Positions 23,535 to 25,424 of a stretch of DNA of 25,424 bases are shown piece by piece. Location of the stretch: the NCBI GenBank assembly GCA_002340985.1, contig DDNC01000025.1, forward strand, positions 74,078 to 99,501, read 5' to 3'. The translations under genes and the position numbers were made by a program. Position 1 is the first letter of the stretch. Each line of letters opens with the position of its first letter. The stretch comes from Firmicutes bacterium UBA2530 (GTDB taxonomy: Bacteria; Bacillota; Clostridia; Tissierellales; Sedimentibacteraceae). The notes below the pieces were generated by a model. The model was not told where the DNA came from, did no database searches, and saw only the letters and a program-made list of their open reading frames with translations.

Positions 23535-25241
23535 ATGGATTTTAAATTAAAGGTAGCCGAGATATTTGCAGCTATGGAAGATGAGTTGTCTGTGGATGAG
23601 GCTCTTTCATTAATAGAGATACCGCCAAGCCAGGATATGGGAGATTATGCCGTACCTTGCTTTAAATTTGCAAAAAAATACCGTAAATCACCGGCTGTAA
23701 TATCTGCTGAAATAGCAGAAAAAATAGGTTCGGTTGATGTATTTGAAAAAATAGAAAGCGCGGGTCCATATGTGAATTTTTTCGTGGATAAAACACATTT
23801 CGCGGAAAGAATACTTAAGGAAGCTTACGTACAAAAAGAAAATTACGGAAGTACAAATATCGGACAAGGGAAAAATGTAATTGTTGAGTTCTCTTCTCCC
23901 AACATTGCAAAGCCGTTCCACATTGGGCATATACGAACAACTATTATAGGAAATTCAATTTATAAAATATATAAATATTTAGGATACAACACAATTACCA
24001 TAAATCATTTGGGAGATTACGGAACTCAGTTTGGTATGCTTATCTCGGCATATAAAAAATGGGGTACACCTGAAATTGTAGAAGCAATAGAAAAAAATCC
24101 TATTCAGGAGCTTTTGAAGCTTTATGTACAATACAATCAGGAAATTGAAACACATCCTGAATACCAGGATGAAGCAAGGTATTGGTTCAAGGAGCTGGAG
24201 AACGGAAATGAAGAGGCTAAGAGGCTTTGGACATGGTTCAGGGAAGTGAGCCTGAAGGAGTTCAACAGAGTTTACGACATGCTGAACATTAAATTTGATT
24301 CATATGCCGGAGAAAGCTTCTACTCAGATAAGATGCCTGCCGTACTGGAAGAGCTTAAGGAGAAGAATTTGCTCAAGGATTCGGAAGGAGCAAAGATTGT
24401 TGAGCTGCAGGAGTATGGCCTAACAGATGCAGTAATTCAGAAAAGAGACGGTTCAACTCTCTATGTAACAAGAGATATTGCAGCTGCAATGTACAGGAAA
24501 AAAACATATGATTTCTATAAAAATATATATGTTGTGGGTGCTCCTCAAAAGCTGCACTTTGACCAGTGGAGAAAAATAATTGAATTGATGGGACATGAAT
24601 GGGCAGAGGACTGTATCCATGTTATGTTCGGAACGGTAAGCCTTGAGGACGGAGTTCTTTCAACACGCAAGGGAAGGGTGGTATTCCTTGAGGATGTTTT
24701 AAACAAGGCAATCGAAAAAACAATGGAAATAATAAATGAAAGAAATTCAGGACTTGAAAATAAGGAAGAGGTTGCAAAGCAAGTTGGAATCGGCGCTGTT
24801 ATTTTCCAGGAGCTTTTTAATAACAGAATTAAGGACTACACATTCTCATGGGAAAAAACTCTGAGCTTTGAAGGTGAAACAGGACCATATGTCCAATACA
24901 CATATGCGAGAACATGCAGCCTTCTCAGAAAGGGAGAGATGGAAATCAGCGATGATGTTGATTTCTCAATATTGACTGACAAAGAAGCATTTAATGTCAT
25001 TAAGAAATTAGAGGGCTTCAGGGCTTCAGTTGTAGGCGCACATGACAAATACGAACCTTTCTTTATAACAAGGTATATTGTGGGTCTTGCACAGGAATTT
25101 AACCGATTCTACCATGAGTGCCCAATTGTCGTTGATGACATTGAAGTAAAAAAAGCAAGACTCCTTCTTACAAAGGCTGTAAATACCGTATTGAAAAAAG
25201 GTATGGAGCTTTTGGGAATGGAAACACCTGAAAAAATGTAA
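23535..25241 (+). CDS. argS: Arginyl-tRNA synthetase
   Basis: Class I synthetase charging tRNA-Arg, 568 aa from ATG 23535, a normal length. The N-terminal additional domain (about 1-105) includes PPSQDMGDYAVPCF. The catalytic Rossmann fold begins with VEFSSPNIAKPFHIGHIRTT, which contains the HIGH motif, and continues with NHLGDYGTQFGMLI. The second ATP motif is degenerate (STRKGR, in place of KMSKS), as is common in ArgRS. The anticodon-binding helical domain ends the protein, with GPYVQYTYAR near 448-457 and a final helix finishing KKGMELLGMETPEKM. It has its own promoter and terminator, so it is probably monocistronic. Confidence 0.96.
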   Translation: MDFKLKVAEIFAAMEDELSVDEALSLIEIPPSQDMGDYAVPCFKFAKKYRKSPAVISAEIAEKIGSVDVFEKIESAGPYVNFFVDKTHFAERILKEAYVQKENYGSTNIGQGKNVIVEFSSPNIAKPFHIGHIRTTIIGNSIYKIYKYLGYNTITINHLGDYGTQFGMLISAYKKWGTPEIVEAIEKNPIQELLKLYVQYNQEIETHPEYQDEARYWFKELENGNEEAKRLWTWFREVSLKEFNRVYDMLNIKFDSYAGESFYSDKMPAVLEELKEKNLLKDSEGAKIVELQEYGLTDAVIQKRDGSTLYVTRDIAAAMYRKKTYDFYKNIYVVGAPQKLHFDQWRKIIELMGHEWAEDCIHVMFGTVSLEDGVLSTRKGRVVFLEDVLNKAIEKTMEIINERNSGLENKEEVAKQVGIGAVIFQELFNNRIKDYTFSWEKTLSFEGETGPYVQYTYARTCSLLRKGEMEISDDVDFSILTDKEAFNVIKKLEGFRASVVGAHDKYEPFFITRYIVGLAQEFNRFYHECPIVVDDIEVKKARLLLTKAVNTVLKKGMELLGMETPEKM

Positions 25242-25256
25242 TTACAGAAAAATACT

Positions 25257-25285
25257 AAGGGACGCCAAGGCGTTCCTTTTTTGTG
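25257..25285 (+). terminator. Intrinsic terminator of argS
   Basis: A stem of about nine pairs (25257-25265 with 25270-25278, one G-U pair) with loop CAAG is followed by TTTTTTG. It begins 15 nt after the argS stop. Confidence 0.85.
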
Positions 25286-25339
25286 ATATCAAATCGTCAT
25301 AACGTCTCAAATTTCACCAATACATGTCATCTTTCTTCG

Positions 25340-25368
25340 TTGACCCGAAAATAAAGTAAAAATATAAT
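25340..25368 (+). promoter_or_regulatory. Promoter of the gene at the right edge
   Basis: TTGACC (25340-25345), a 17-bp spacer and TATAAT (25363-25368), 27 nt before the start codon at 25396. Confidence 0.75.
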
Positions 25369-25395
25369 TAATTAACTTACATGAGGGGTGATGAA

Positions 25396-25424
25396 ATGAA
25401 ATTTGAAAAATACATGTCGATACT
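25396..25424 (+). CDS. Start of a further gene, cut by the window edge
   Basis: Only the first nine codons are present (MKFEKYMSI). GGGGTG lies 5 nt before the ATG and a good promoter precedes it, so a real start is likely. An ATG at 25391 meets a stop two codons later and is not the start. The product cannot be told. Confidence 0.6.

Noticed and set aside
24662..24679. Missing KMSKS motif in argS as a sign of inactivation
   Set aside because: Degenerate second motifs such as STRKGR are normal for many arginyl-tRNA synthetases, and the HIGH motif and full length are intact.

Overview
The window reads as a chromosomal segment of a low-GC Gram-positive anaerobe of the Clostridia/Tissierellia type. 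The reasons are AT-rich DNA, strong AGGAGG-type ribosome binding sites, near-consensus sigma-A promoters (TTGACA-17-TATAAT in several places), a glycolytic-type pyruvate phosphate dikinase, and the clostridial-style run zapA-like, U32 peptidase, mutS2. The genus cannot be fixed from the sequence alone; Sedimentibacter/Tissierella-like is a guess.

Left part (1-4359, mostly minus strand): a somewhat GC-richer gene encodes an AraC-type DNA-binding domain fused to an aminoglycoside-phosphotransferase-like kinase domain. It is followed by ppdK (886 aa), which has its own intrinsic terminator. Centre-left (4360-12450, plus strand): dxs is divergent from ppdK and has a perfect promoter. Next come a ZapA-domain protein with a long coiled coil built from 63-residue repeats, a U32 peptidase of the RNA-hydroxylation type, and mutS2, closed by an intrinsic terminator.

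Centre-right (12451-20348): a five-gene type I restriction-modification operon in the order half-hsdS, hsdR, rhuM, two-TRD hsdS, hsdM. It has one extended -10 promoter at the left and a perfect 15-bp bidirectional terminator at the right. Three of the four internal junctions are overlapping or nearly abutting. Arginine codon use (many CGT, against AGA/AGG in the neighbours) suggests the block was acquired horizontally. The two accessory genes, a single-TRD specificity-like protein and a RhuM-family protein, are the least understood parts and the best candidates for new biology.

Right part (20349-25424): a convergent ABC-F gene of the Lsa/CplR-like antibiotic-resistance type has a perfect promoter and a leader of about 200 nt containing a possible three-codon upstream ORF. 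It is followed by a GNAT acetyltransferase, argS, and the first codons of a further gene that has its own promoter.

Five annotated starts were moved inward because a clear ribosome binding site selects the downstream start (AraC-kinase, mutS2, hsdS, ABC-F, argS), and the ZapA-like start was moved by two codons. No tRNA, rRNA, CRISPR array, insertion sequence or integrase was seen.
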